Assembly (NCBI GenBank): GCA_034435435.1
Contig: DAOTXN010000052.1
Location: forward strand, 43,749-107,748
Direction of reading: 5' to 3'
Origin: DAOTXN01 sp034435435
GTDB lineage: Bacteria > Chloroflexota > Anaerolineae > S140-20
DNA: 64,000 nt
Part shown: one piece after another, positions 51,627 through 59,969 of the stretch
How positions within the stretch are numbered: the first letter of the stretch is position 1
Layout: every line of letters begins with the position of its first letter
Translations under genes and position numbers: made by a program
Notes under the pieces: model-generated
Told to the model about the DNA's origin: nothing
Databases searched by the model: none
What the model saw: the letters and a program-made list of their open reading frames with translations, nothing else

Positions 51627-52018
51627 GCCTGGGCGACGAATTGCGCTATCTGCGAGCTCAAGCTGGCGGCCCCACACCTCTGGACATCGCCGAGGCCGTG
51701 GGCATAGACGCCGGACTTTATCGCCAGCTCGAACAGCGTTATCGCGAGTTGGGCGACGACGAAACCATTAACAAGCTGGCCGCCTATTTTGGCTGTGACC
51801 CCGAAATGCTCAAACAAGCCCGGCCGCGCTCGCGCAAGGCCCTCAGCCAGTTTCTCGCGCAGGCGACAAAGCAAGACCGACCAGTGCAGCTTCACGTGCG
51901 CACCGGCGAAAGCTTGAACGGGCGAGTGATCTGGTGGGACTTGGGCGCGTTGGGTCTGCAACCGCAAGATGGCGGGCCTATCATCGTCGTGCAAAGACAC
52001 GCTGTAGTAGGCTGGTAG
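51623..52018 (+). CDS. Second XRE-like plus Sm-like small protein
   Basis: 131 residues. The first 65 look like a helix-turn-helix (LGDELRYLRAQAGGPTPLDI, then GIDAGLYRQLEQRYRELGDD). The last 48 (RPVQLHVRTGESLNGRVIWW, then IIVVQRHAVVGW) fit an Sm/Hfq strand pattern with G-E-x-L-x-G-x-V and a final RHAVV resembling KHAI of Hfq. It has the same two-part plan as the gene before it but is not a close copy, so the pair may form a hetero-oligomer. It starts inside that gene's stop and ends 12 bases before tldE. Confidence 0.6.
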   Translation: MSLGDELRYLRAQAGGPTPLDIAEAVGIDAGLYRQLEQRYRELGDDETINKLAAYFGCDPEMLKQARPRSRKALSQFLAQATKQDRPVQLHVRTGESLNGRVIWWDLGALGLQPQDGGPIIVVQRHAVVGW

Positions 52019-52030
52019 AAAGGACAAACC

Positions 52031-53377
52031 GTGCTAGGAGAACAAAAAATAAAACAGCTACTCGACAGCATCCTTCAACGCTCTGATGCTGATCAGACCG
52101 AAGTGCTGGTGATGGGGCAGGATGAACAATTGACCCGTTTTGCCAACAATATCATCCACCAAAACGTCGCCGAGACCAACACTATCCTTACCGTGCGCGT
52201 GGCATTCGGCCAGCGGGTGGGAATGGCTACCACCAATGATTTGAGCGCCGCCGGGCTAGACCGTGCGGTCGAGACGGCTACGACTGTGGCGAAACTTCAA
52301 CCCGAGAACCCCAACTTTGCCGGATTTCCAGAGCCGCGGGCGTTGCGCTTGGTACAGGCATTCGACGCCGCCACCGCCGCCTATAGCCCTCAAGACCGCG
52401 CTGAGCAAGTAGGGAGCGTGTGCCGCCGCGCTGCCGAAAAGAAACTGACCGCCTCGGGCGCGTTCACCACGACGACTCAAGAGTTGGCCGTCGCCAACTC
52501 GCACGGGGTATCGGCCTATTTTCCATCCACCGGGGCTGACCTGGTTACGGTCGTGATGAGCGACGACAGCGCCGGGTACGCTGCCGAAAAATCCTGGCGC
52601 GTCGCTCAGGTCAATGTGCCGGCCCTGGGCGACGAAGCCATTGCCAAGGCTCTGCAAAGCCGCCATCCCCGCGATTTCGAGCCGGGTGCTTACACCGTCG
52701 TGCTGGAACCCTACGCCACCCAAGACCTGGTCGCCATGCTGGCCTACACCGGCATGGGCGCGTTGGCAGTTCAAGAGGGGCGCAGTTGGATGAATGACCG
52801 CATCGGTCAACAGATTATGGCCCCCTCGGTCTCTATTTGGGACGACGGTCTCGACCTCGGCGGCGCACCGCTGCCTTTTGATTTTGAGGGCACACCCAAA
52901 CAGCGGGTGGACATGGTGAAGAAAGGCATCCCCCTGGAGGTCGTTTACGATACGGCGACCGCCCGAAAACAAGACGGCCAAGAAAGCACCGGTCACGCCC
53001 TGCCCCCGGCGCTGGCGACCACCTATGGTCCCATGCCAACCAACCTTTTTATGGCCGCCGGCGACGCCACGCTCGACGAGATGATCGCCAGCACCGAACA
53101 CGGCTTGCTCATCACCCGCTTCAATTACACCCGTCCGGTGCACCCGCGCGACGCTGTCATCACCGGCCTCACGCGCGATGGCACTTTTTTGATCGAAAAC
53201 GGCGCCATTGCCTACCCGGTGAAAAACCTGCGCTACACCCAGAGCTACGTGGCAGCCCTGGCGCAGGTCGAGATGATCGGCAAGGAACTCAAAACATTGG
53301 AGAGCTACATCGGCGCCCAGCGCGTGCCGGCGGTCAAAATCCGCGAGTTTAACTTTACGGGCAAGACCCAATTTTAG
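52031..53377 (+). CDS. tldE: TldE/PmbA-family protein, partner of TldD
   Basis: 448 residues of the PmbA/TldD fold but without a HExxxH motif, as in TldE. Family segments include FANNIIHQNVAETNT, GSSAGYAAEKS-like DDSAGYAAEKSWRVA, GYTVVLEP-like AYTVVLEPYATQDL and a C-terminal VITGLTRDGTFLIENG. It pairs with TldD to enclose the peptide cleft. A GTG start at 52031 has AAAGGA upstream. Confidence 0.9.
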   Translation: MLGEQKIKQLLDSILQRSDADQTEVLVMGQDEQLTRFANNIIHQNVAETNTILTVRVAFGQRVGMATTNDLSAAGLDRAVETATTVAKLQPENPNFAGFPEPRALRLVQAFDAATAAYSPQDRAEQVGSVCRRAAEKKLTASGAFTTTTQELAVANSHGVSAYFPSTGADLVTVVMSDDSAGYAAEKSWRVAQVNVPALGDEAIAKALQSRHPRDFEPGAYTVVLEPYATQDLVAMLAYTGMGALAVQEGRSWMNDRIGQQIMAPSVSIWDDGLDLGGAPLPFDFEGTPKQRVDMVKKGIPLEVVYDTATARKQDGQESTGHALPPALATTYGPMPTNLFMAAGDATLDEMIASTEHGLLITRFNYTRPVHPRDAVITGLTRDGTFLIENGAIAYPVKNLRYTQSYVAALAQVEMIGKELKTLESYIGAQRVPAVKIREFNFTGKTQF

Positions 53378-53440
53378 CCTACCACCAAGGCGCCAAGACG
53401 CCAAGACACTAAACAACTTTGTGTCTTGGTGGTGAAAAAA
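53378..53440 (+). repeat. CCAAGACGCCAAGACAC-type dyad repeat in the tldE-apgM gap
   Basis: ACCACCAAGGCGCCAAGACG and CCAAGACAC are followed by GTGTCTTGGTGGT, giving a long imperfect hairpin before the apgM ribosome site. Confidence 0.6.
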
Positions 53441-53451
53441 AGGAAGTGACG

Positions 53452-54660
53452 ATGGCAAATTTCGAGCTGATGAAAAAACTGACCCAAAAATCTGACAAGC
53501 GTATCGTGTTGCTGGTGATGGACGGTCTGGGCGGCCTGCCCCGCCTCGAAGACGGCAAAACCGAGCTAGAGGCCGCCCACACGCCGAACCTGGACCGGCT
53601 GGCCCGCAAGGGCATCACCGGCCTCAGCGCGCCCATCGGGCCGGGCATTACTCCCGGCAGCGGCCCGGCCCACCTGGCCCTGTTTGGCTACGATCCACTC
53701 AAATACGACATCGGTCGAGGCGTGTTAGAGGCATTGGGCATCGGCTTTGAGCTAGGCCCCACCGACGTGGCTATCCGGGGCAACTTTTGCACGGTGGACC
53801 AAAACGGCTTTATCACCGACCGCCGCGCCGGGCGCATCCCCACCGAAAAATGCGTCGAGCTATGCGCTATGCTCAACCAGATCGAGATCGAGGGCGCCGA
53901 AACTTTCGTGCGCCCGGTCAAAGAATATCGCTTTGCGCTGGTGTTGCGCAGCCTGGGCCTCTCGCCGCGCATTCCCGATACTGACCCTCAGCAAGTCGGC
54001 CTGCGTCCCCTGCCCGCGCTGGCCGAAGCGCCCGAAGCCCAACGCACCGCCGACTTGGTAAACCAGTGGATCGCCAAGGCCAAAGCGGCCCTGGCCGGCC
54101 AGTACCCGGCCAACATGGTCACGCTGCGCGGCTTTTCGCAGGACCCGGCTCTGCCTAAATTCCAGGAGGTGTACAAGCTCAACCCGGCCGCGGTAGCCGT
54201 GTATCCGATGTACCGGGGCGTGGCCCGGCTGGTGGGGATGGACGTGATCCCGGTCGATCACCCCATCAGCAACGAGTTCCAGACCGTGGCTGAGCACTGG
54301 CGCAGCTATGATTTTTTCTTCGTGCACGTCAAATACACCGACAGCCGGGGTGAAGACGGCGACTTTGAAGCCAAAAAAGCCGTCATCGAAGAAGTGGACG
54401 CCGCGCTGCCCATTTTGCTGGACCTCCAGCCCGAGGTGCTCATCGTCACCGGCGACCACTCAACGCCCAGCCAGCTCAAGAGCCACAGTTGGCACCCCGT
54501 CCCAACGCTGATTTTTGCGCCGGAGGCCGCCCGCTCCGACGGAGCGATGGCTTTCGGCGAGACCGAGTGTAGCCGGGGCGGGCTGGGCACGTTCCCGGCC
54601 ACCGACCTGCTGCCTCTGGCCCTGGCCCACGCGGGACGCCTGGCTAAATACGGCGCATAA
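53452..54660 (+). CDS. apgM: 2,3-bisphosphoglycerate-independent phosphoglycerate mutase, archaeal type
   Basis: 402 residues of the alkaline-phosphatase superfamily. The metal/catalytic parts are VLLVMDGLGGLP, PGSGPAHLALFGYDP (nucleophile Ser region), HVKYTDSRGEDGD and VTGDHSTPSQLKSHSWHPVP. The enzyme interconverts 3- and 2-phosphoglycerate in glycolysis. GGAAG lies before the ATG at 53452; eleven earlier codons belong to the repeat. It ends 7 bases before the ABC gene. Confidence 0.93.
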   Translation: MANFELMKKLTQKSDKRIVLLVMDGLGGLPRLEDGKTELEAAHTPNLDRLARKGITGLSAPIGPGITPGSGPAHLALFGYDPLKYDIGRGVLEALGIGFELGPTDVAIRGNFCTVDQNGFITDRRAGRIPTEKCVELCAMLNQIEIEGAETFVRPVKEYRFALVLRSLGLSPRIPDTDPQQVGLRPLPALAEAPEAQRTADLVNQWIAKAKAALAGQYPANMVTLRGFSQDPALPKFQEVYKLNPAAVAVYPMYRGVARLVGMDVIPVDHPISNEFQTVAEHWRSYDFFFVHVKYTDSRGEDGDFEAKKAVIEEVDAALPILLDLQPEVLIVTGDHSTPSQLKSHSWHPVPTLIFAPEAARSDGAMAFGETECSRGGLGTFPATDLLPLALAHAGRLAKYGA

Positions 54661-54667
54661 CGCGGGC

Positions 54668-56440
54668 GTGAGCGAATTCGCCATCCCCCAGACCTGGCAC
54701 CCCGACCGACGCGGAGCGACGCGCTGGGTCGTCTCGCACGTCGCCCGGCACAAGCTATTCATCGCCGGCCTGTTGATCGGCGCTCTGGGCAACGCGCTGC
54801 TCGCCGCCGCCGTGCCGGTGCTCACCGGGCGCGCCTTTGACGCCGTCGCGCATACGCCGCCCAACCTGCGCGGGCTTGGCGCTGCCGCCGGGTTGATCGT
54901 CGCGTCGCAAGTGGTGCGCGGCGCGCTGCAACTAGCGCGTAACTTTTCCAGCGAAATCATCGGCCAGCGCCTGGAGCGCGACATCCGCGCCGAGCTGTAC
55001 GTTCAATTACTGGGCAAAAGTATGTCGTTCCACGATATGCAGCCCGCCGGCGACGTGATGGCCCGCGCCACCAACGACGTGCGCGAGATCAACTTGATGA
55101 TGAATCCCGGCGCCAACCTGGTCATCGGCTCGGCCAACTTTTTGTTCATGCCCATCCTGGTCGCGCCGGGCATTCATCCCCACCTGATCCTGGCCCCGGC
55201 GTCCTACCTGCTGGTCTATTTTATCGCCGTGCGCAGCTACTTGCGCCAACTGCAACCCGCCACCGAGCGCGTGCGGCGCACATTCGGCCAGATGAACACG
55301 ACGCTGGCCGAAGCCATTGACGGCATCGAAACGGTCAAAGGAGCGGCCCAAGAGGAACAGGAGATCACGCGCTTTATTGACCGCGTCACCCGCTGGCGCG
55401 ACGCCTACGTGACCCAGGGTGACATCGAAGCCCGTTTTATCCCCCTGTTGCTGATGGGGTTGGTCCAGGCCGCCGGCCTGCTCCACAGTCTGCTCTTGTT
55501 TCGCGCCGGGGCCATCAGCGTAGGCGACGTGGTCTCGTTCAACGGCCTGCTGCTGCTGTTTGGATTTCCGACCTTTACCGCCCAATTCGCCTACTCGCAA
55601 ATGGCCTCCGGCCTGTCCAGCGCCCGCCGCGTGCTAGAGCTGATCAACGCCCAGACGGACTTGGACCAGAACCTTGGCGGCTACGACGCCCCCATACAAG
55701 GTCAAGTGGTCTTTGAAAACGTGAGTTTCGACTACCAGGCCGGTTCCATTCCGTGCGACGACGGCCTGGCGGCGCTGACAGACGTCAGCTTTGGCGTGAA
55801 GCCCGGTCAGACAGTGGCCATCGTCGGCCAGACCGGTACAGGCAAAAGCACGATTGCCAAGCTCATCAACCGCACGTATGACGTGGACTGCGGACACGTG
55901 CTGATTGACGGCGTGGACGTGCGCGATTGGAATTTGGAGGCGCTGCGGCGGCAGATCTCGATCATCGAGCAAGACATCTTTTTATTTTCGCGCACGGTGG
56001 CCGAAAACATCGCCTTTGGCTGCCCCGGCGCGACCCGCGAACAGATCGAGGCCGCCGCCCGCGCGGCCCAGGCCCACGAATTCATCGCTGGCTTTCAAGA
56101 CGGTTACAACACCGTCATCGGCGAACGCGGCGTGACGCTTTCGGGCGGCCAACGGCAGCGCTTGGCGCTGGCCCGCGCCTTCCTCACAGATCCGCGCATC
56201 CTCATCCTGGACGACTCGACCAGCGCCATTGACAGCGCCACCGAAGACCACATCCAACGAGCCATCGAACACGCCGCCGCGAACCGCACCACCTTTCTGA
56301 TCACCCACCGCCTGTCGCAGATTCGGTGGGCCGACCTGATCATCGTGATGCGCCAGGGACGGGTGGCAGCCATCGGGACGCACGACGACTTGATGCGCGA
56401 ATCGCAGGCGTATCGGAACATCTTTGAAAGGTATCGGTAG
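54668..56440 (+). CDS. ABC exporter half-transporter A (degenerate Walker B)
   Basis: 590 residues: six-helix type I exporter domain (1-310) and an ATPase with VGQTGTGKSTIAKL (about 387), an intact LSGGQ signature (about 492) and Walker B ILILDDSTSAID, where Asp replaces the catalytic Glu. Such a change marks one half of heterodimeric exporters. The GTG at 54668 is chosen because homology begins there and apgM ends at 54660, though no strong ribosome site is visible. The substrate is unknown; drugs, lipids or peptides are typical. Confidence 0.9.
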   Translation: MSEFAIPQTWHPDRRGATRWVVSHVARHKLFIAGLLIGALGNALLAAAVPVLTGRAFDAVAHTPPNLRGLGAAAGLIVASQVVRGALQLARNFSSEIIGQRLERDIRAELYVQLLGKSMSFHDMQPAGDVMARATNDVREINLMMNPGANLVIGSANFLFMPILVAPGIHPHLILAPASYLLVYFIAVRSYLRQLQPATERVRRTFGQMNTTLAEAIDGIETVKGAAQEEQEITRFIDRVTRWRDAYVTQGDIEARFIPLLLMGLVQAAGLLHSLLLFRAGAISVGDVVSFNGLLLLFGFPTFTAQFAYSQMASGLSSARRVLELINAQTDLDQNLGGYDAPIQGQVVFENVSFDYQAGSIPCDDGLAALTDVSFGVKPGQTVAIVGQTGTGKSTIAKLINRTYDVDCGHVLIDGVDVRDWNLEALRRQISIIEQDIFLFSRTVAENIAFGCPGATREQIEAAARAAQAHEFIAGFQDGYNTVIGERGVTLSGGQRQRLALARAFLTDPRILILDDSTSAIDSATEDHIQRAIEHAAANRTTFLITHRLSQIRWADLIIVMRQGRVAAIGTHDDLMRESQAYRNIFERYR

Positions 56441-56482
56441 ACGGTAGACAAGATACAGGGAGAGGCCCTGTCTACCGTCTAC
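56437..56482 (+). repeat. Perfect 14-bp-arm inverted repeat between the ABC genes
   Basis: GTAGACGGTAGACA and TGTCTACCGTCTAC flank an 18-base loop that itself holds ACAGGG near CCCTGT. The left arm overlaps the end of the first ABC gene. It may tune the ratio of the two half-transporters. Confidence 0.65.
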
Positions 56483-56495
56483 TCTGGAGAATCTT

Positions 56496-58304
56496 ATGTC
56501 GTTGTTCTATGGCCTCAACACAGAGGCTTATGACCGAGAATACACCGACCGCGAGCTGGTTTATCGCGTGCTGGGCTATTTCGCGCCGCACCGCCGACAT
56601 GTGATCATCGTCGGCTTGCTTATCACCGGTATCGCCATCATCGGCGCGGCGCAGCCTTTTGTCGTGGCGTGGGGACTCGACCGCTTGATTGCGTCGCCCT
56701 CACTGGGCGTGCTGTGGGGGTTGGTAGCCGTGGTGTTGACCATTGGCGTCTTGAACTGGGCCGGCAACTGGCTGCGCCGCCGCCTCACCGCGCGCATCAT
56801 CGGCGACGTGGTGCTGGCGCTGCGCCGGGACGCCTTTCAAGCCTCAATGCGCCACGATATGTCCTTTTTTGACCAGTTTCGCTCCGGGCGCATTATCAGC
56901 CGCATCACCTCCGACACTCAGGAATTTTCCCAGGTGGCGCTGCTGGTCACAGACTTGCTAGGACAACTGATGTTAGTCGCCATTATGATCGTGGCGTTGT
57001 TCGCAGTCTCGTGGCAACTGACGCTCATGCTGCTGGCGCTGTCGCCGGTGGTGATCCTGCTGGCGACGGCTTTTCGGCGCGTCGCCCGCTACGTCACGCG
57101 CCGGGGCTTTCGCGCCATCGCCGAGGTCAACAGCGCCATTCAAGAAGCCGTCACCGGCATCGCCGTGGCCAAGAACTTTCGCCAGGAGCGCGCCATCTAT
57201 GACGCTTTTGCCGACGTGAACGCGCAATCCTATCGCATCAACCTGTTGCGCGGCTTTGTCCTGTCGAACATCTTTCCGACGCTCAATGTGCTGTCCGGGA
57301 TCGGCACGGCGGCGCTGGTGTATTGGGGCGGGCTGACGGCCTCGACGGGAGGCATCTCGGTCGGCAGTTGGTACCTGTTTATCATGAGCGTGGACCGTTT
57401 CTGGTTCCCGCTGATCAACGTGGCGGCTTTTTGGAGCCAGTTCCAGGCCGGTCTGGCGGCCGCCGAGCGCATTTTCGCGCTCACCGACGCCGAGCCGACT
57501 GTGCGGCAAACCGATCAACGCCCGGTCCCGCCGCTGCGCGGGGACATCCGTTTCGAGCAGGTGCGCTTTCGCTACGGCGAGCAGGAACAGGTGTTGAACG
57601 ATTTTAGACTGCACATCGCGCCCGGCGAGAGCGTGGCGCTGGTGGGGCACACCGGCGCCGGCAAGAGCAGTATCGCCAAGCTCATCGCCCGCTTTTACGA
57701 GTTTCAAGGGGGAATCATCACCATCGACGGCCGGGACTTGCGCACGCTCGATCTGCACGCCTATCGCCGGCAACTGGGTATCGTGTCGCAGAACCCTTTC
57801 CTCTTTTCCGGCACGGTGGCCGATAATATCCGCTACGGCGCCCCCCACCTGAGCGACGCCCAGATCGAGCAGGTGGCCCGGCGCATCGGCGGAGGCGAAT
57901 GGCTGGAGACGCTCCCCGACGGCCTGCGTACAGACGCCGGCGAGCGAGGGACGCACCTGTCGATGGGGCAGCGGCAACTGGTGGCGCTCACGCGCGTGCT
58001 GGCCCAGTCGCCCGCCATCTTTATCCTGGATGAAGCCACCGCCAGCATCGACCCCTTTACCGAGTCGCAGATTCAAGAAGCGATGGACCTGATCCTGGCG
58101 CACAGTACCTCGATTCTGATCGCCCACCGGCTCTCCACCGTGCGGGCCGTGGATCGCATCGTCGTGCTGGACCACGGGACGATCATCGAGCAGGGCAACC
58201 ACGCGGCGCTGATGGCCCGCGGCGGGCATTACGCCGAACTGTACGACACCTACTTTCGGCACCAGTCGCCGGATTTCCGATATGCGGAACGTCTTCGAGA
58301 GTAA
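56496..58304 (+). CDS. ABC exporter half-transporter B (canonical Walker B)
   Basis: 602 residues: type I exporter membrane domain and an ATPase with VGHTGAGKSSIAKL (about 382), Walker B IFILDEATASID with the catalytic Glu, but a signature altered to LSMGQ. In a head-to-tail dimer, this altered signature faces the Asp-bearing Walker site of half A, so both changes fall in one degenerate ATP site, while the other site stays canonical. This strongly supports a heterodimer. Confidence 0.91.
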   Translation: MSLFYGLNTEAYDREYTDRELVYRVLGYFAPHRRHVIIVGLLITGIAIIGAAQPFVVAWGLDRLIASPSLGVLWGLVAVVLTIGVLNWAGNWLRRRLTARIIGDVVLALRRDAFQASMRHDMSFFDQFRSGRIISRITSDTQEFSQVALLVTDLLGQLMLVAIMIVALFAVSWQLTLMLLALSPVVILLATAFRRVARYVTRRGFRAIAEVNSAIQEAVTGIAVAKNFRQERAIYDAFADVNAQSYRINLLRGFVLSNIFPTLNVLSGIGTAALVYWGGLTASTGGISVGSWYLFIMSVDRFWFPLINVAAFWSQFQAGLAAAERIFALTDAEPTVRQTDQRPVPPLRGDIRFEQVRFRYGEQEQVLNDFRLHIAPGESVALVGHTGAGKSSIAKLIARFYEFQGGIITIDGRDLRTLDLHAYRRQLGIVSQNPFLFSGTVADNIRYGAPHLSDAQIEQVARRIGGGEWLETLPDGLRTDAGERGTHLSMGQRQLVALTRVLAQSPAIFILDEATASIDPFTESQIQEAMDLILAHSTSILIAHRLSTVRAVDRIVVLDHGTIIEQGNHAALMARGGHYAELYDTYFRHQSPDFRYAERLRE

Positions 58305-58319
58305 AGCCGCACAACTCAA

Positions 58320-58466
58320 TCATCCGTAAGTGTAAACGACCATCTGTACTCCAGGACTTGCCCCGATGTCTTGCGCACTTTTAAATGCGCCGTGTGTTTG
58401 CCGACACCCAGGTCACGATTCCAAAGACATGGGTGTGTTTCATTAAAGCGCAGCGGAGGCGCGTCA
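58320..58466 (-). pseudogene. C-terminal remnant of an unknown cassette protein
   Basis: On the minus strand the frame PPLRFNETHPCLWNRDLGVG continues to EYRWSFTLTDD and a stop. The style (GxHTAHLKV, then YRWSFTL) fits the last strand pair of an Ig-like exported domain. There is no start codon or upstream part. It begins right after the attC-like site at 58476-58548, as a broken cassette gene would. Confidence 0.4.
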
Positions 58467-58472
58467 GCGCCG
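58448..58472. repeat. 25-base GC-rich repeat, copy 1
   Basis: Identical to 62460-62484 (begins GCGCAGCGGAGGCGCG). It lies directly beside an attC-like box, as does the other copy. Confidence 0.75.
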
Positions 58473-58475
58473 CCG

Positions 58476-58548
58476 CGCTAACACCAGTTTAAGCCGCAAA
58501 AATTGCCGTTTGCGGCGATTTTTGCCGGACTCTAAACATCTGTTATGT
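58476..58548 (-). repeat. attC-like recombination site 1
   Basis: Outer boxes CGCTAAC and GTTATGT enclose an imperfect stem. AGTTTAAGCCGCAAAAAT on one arm pairs with ATTTTTGCCGGACTCTAAAC on the other, leaving unpaired bases on one side only, the hallmark of attC folding. It lies 6 bases after the stop of the minus-strand DUF1801 gene, the place expected for a cassette's attC. Confidence 0.6.
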
Positions 58549-58554
58549 TCATTC

Positions 58555-58932
58555 TCACTGCTTTTTATTAACCTCTGCCCATCTATATTTAACCATCCTG
58601 ATAATCAATTCTTTGGGTAGTGGCTTATTAACCGGAAATTGGACTGAACCTTTTGCTGTTTTAAAGTCTTTTAACTCATCCGCGAATCTTTCAATAGTGC
58701 TTGGGTGAGGGTAAAAACCAACATGTGTTTTATATCCGGCGATCATAATTTGTTGGTCTCGTTTACCACCTTCAATCAGTGAAAACGCCGGGATTTGATA
58801 ATTTATCATTTCTTTAGCTTCTGGAGCGGCTATTTTGATATATGAACGTATTTCTTGAAGCGCACGTTGCACTGCTTCAGGTTGCTTTATGATATAGTTA
58901 TCAATTTCATTTTGAGTTTCTTTGTTTTTCAT
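58555..58932 (-). CDS. DUF1801 (YdhG-like) protein, cassette-borne
   Basis: 125 residues with DUF1801 features: RSYIKIAAPEAKEMINYQIP, then KTHVGFYPHPSTIERF, and a KGSVQFPVNKPLP strand. The fold resembles frataxin-like or YjbR proteins; the role is unknown. It is AT-rich and lysine/isoleucine-rich, unlike the GC-rich genes before it, which points to transfer. AAGGAG lies before the ATG. An attC-like site follows the gene. Confidence 0.85.
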   Translation of the reverse strand: MKNKETQNEIDNYIIKQPEAVQRALQEIRSYIKIAAPEAKEMINYQIPAFSLIEGGKRDQQIMIAGYKTHVGFYPHPSTIERFADELKDFKTAKGSVQFPVNKPLPKELIIRMVKYRWAEVNKKQ

Positions 58933-58943
58933 TTTTCTTCTCC

Positions 58944-58988
58944 TTACAACCGCATGATAGCCGCGTCAGGTGCAGCCGCAGGTTGGGC
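58944..58988 (-). repeat. Possible degenerate attC-like site
   Basis: GTTGGGC (58982-58988; reads GCCCAAC on the gene strand) and TTACAAC (58944-58950) bracket a short GC-rich segment just upstream of the DUF1801 gene. Pairing is weak. Confidence 0.3.
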
Positions 58989-59025
58989 ATTTCCGCTCCT
59001 TGCTGCCTGCTTCTGGATACCCTGC

Positions 59026-59373
59026 CTACCCGCTCAACAAAACGCCAAGCTTTTGCAACACCTCGTTCACCGTCCGCACAGGCAACCGGCAGATCTTTTC
59101 CGCTTCGCGAACCCGCCAGTCCAGACTCTTGACCTGATCCGCCAGGATCGCCCCTCGGACTTCCAGCCCGTCAGGTATCAACACCTCGAACGGATAACCC
59201 TTCACCTGGCTCGTCACCGGGCACAGTATCGCTAACCCTACCTTCCCATTGTACGCCGCCGGCGACAACACCACCGCCGGTCGGCGCTCTGCCTGCTCAT
59301 GCCCTGCCTGCGGATTCAGTGTGATCCACACCACCTCCCCGCGTTCGGGAACGTACCCCGCTCCGCCTACCAT
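59026..59373 (-). CDS. mazF: MazF/PemK-family endoribonuclease toxin
   Basis: 115 residues with the MazF pattern: RGEVVWITLNPQAGHEQAERR, shortened here by one residue as GEVVWITLNPQAGHEQAERR, then PAVVLSPAAYN and LAILCPVTSQVKGYPFEV, and the late DQVKSLDW. MazF toxins cut single-stranded mRNA at short motifs. The ATG overlaps the antitoxin stop by 7 bases. Part of the minus-strand cassette-like series. Confidence 0.92.
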   Translation of the reverse strand: MVGGAGYVPERGEVVWITLNPQAGHEQAERRPAVVLSPAAYNGKVGLAILCPVTSQVKGYPFEVLIPDGLEVRGAILADQVKSLDWRVREAEKICRLPVRTVNEVLQKLGVLLSG

Positions 59374-59609
59374 GCTTCACTCCCTACCGCCGGACCCGTA
59401 TCGACTTCGCTGTGCAGGTTCGCTTCGTTCACCTGCGCCAACAGCTGCGCCAGAGTCAGTCGCGGCTCAGCAATGGGCGTGATGACCAGCTTCCCATCTA
59501 CCAGGGCGATTTCGACCGATGAATTGGGTTCAATCCCGACTTCTGTGGCGAACGGCTTGGGGATACGCAGGGCCAGGCTATGCCCCCACTTCTGCACTCG
59601 GGTTTCCAT
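59367..59609 (-). CDS. MazE/AbrB-type antitoxin
   Basis: 80 residues beginning ETRVQKWGHSLALRIPKPFA, the swapped-hairpin AbrB/MazE DNA-binding fold, with a C-terminal tail that would bind MazF. The ATG at 59609 follows GGAGGAGGTG; a TTG three codons earlier is less likely. It is transcribed first, before mazF. Confidence 0.9.
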   Translation of the reverse strand: METRVQKWGHSLALRIPKPFATEVGIEPNSSVEIALVDGKLVITPIAEPRLTLAQLLAQVNEANLHSEVDTGPAVGSEAW

Positions 59610-59640
59610 GGTCAACACCTCCTCCGTAGTGTCTACAAAG

Positions 59641-59669
59641 AAGATACATCAGTTTCAACTTCTTGTCAA
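59641..59669 (-). promoter_or_regulatory. Predicted promoter of the MazEF-type pair
   Basis: On the minus strand: perfect TTGACA (59664-59669), 17-base spacer, TATCTT (59641-59646), 31 bases before the antitoxin ATG. It overlaps the stop of the upstream remnant. Confidence 0.7.
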
Positions 59670-59969
59670 GAGCGTTCGATGTCAGCCTTCAATGCCTTCT
59701 TCAGTTTCTCAAAGGGTTTATCCGCGCCCAGGAAATAGGCGTGGGTGACAAAGAATGCTTCGCCTCTTTTTCAACAAATCGCCCATCGAAAGGTCGGGGT
59801 TGATTTTGACTTTCACCACTTGTAAATCGTCCGCTTTGGACGGAACAGAGTGAGCGGAAGCGTCGAAGGATGTGGCGGCGACCACCAGCAAATCGGCGAA
59901 GCGTTGGGCGACCTGCGCCGCGCAAACACTCATTTCCAACCGCGCGCGCGCCTTGCCTGCTGGATCCAC
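59666..59969 (-). pseudogene. Frameshifted gene remnant, possibly methyltransferase C-terminus
   Basis: On the minus strand, SKADDLQVVKVKINPDLSMG then DLLKK is followed, after a frame change, by FVTHAYFLGADKPFEKLKKA then LKADIERS and a stop. Both parts read like real protein, but in different frames. The second part resembles, from memory, the end of some DNA methyltransferases; I am not sure. The 5' part merges with the DUF1801 gene's end. Confidence 0.4.

Noticed and set aside
53378..53440. Rho-independent terminator before apgM
   Set aside because: The dyad is followed by an A-tract on the coding strand rather than a T-tract, and it belongs to a repeat style seen in other gaps.
52256..53458. 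Minus-strand open frame of about 400 codons opposite tldE
   Set aside because: His/Gly/Arg-rich composition typical of antisense frames, no domain, no ribosome site.
56973..58319. Minus-strand open frame of about 450 codons opposite the second ABC gene
   Set aside because: Antisense shadow of the ATPase; no motif of its own.
58944..58988. Calling this a full attC site
   Set aside because: Box sequences are present but the two arms barely pair, so it is listed only as a possible degenerate site.
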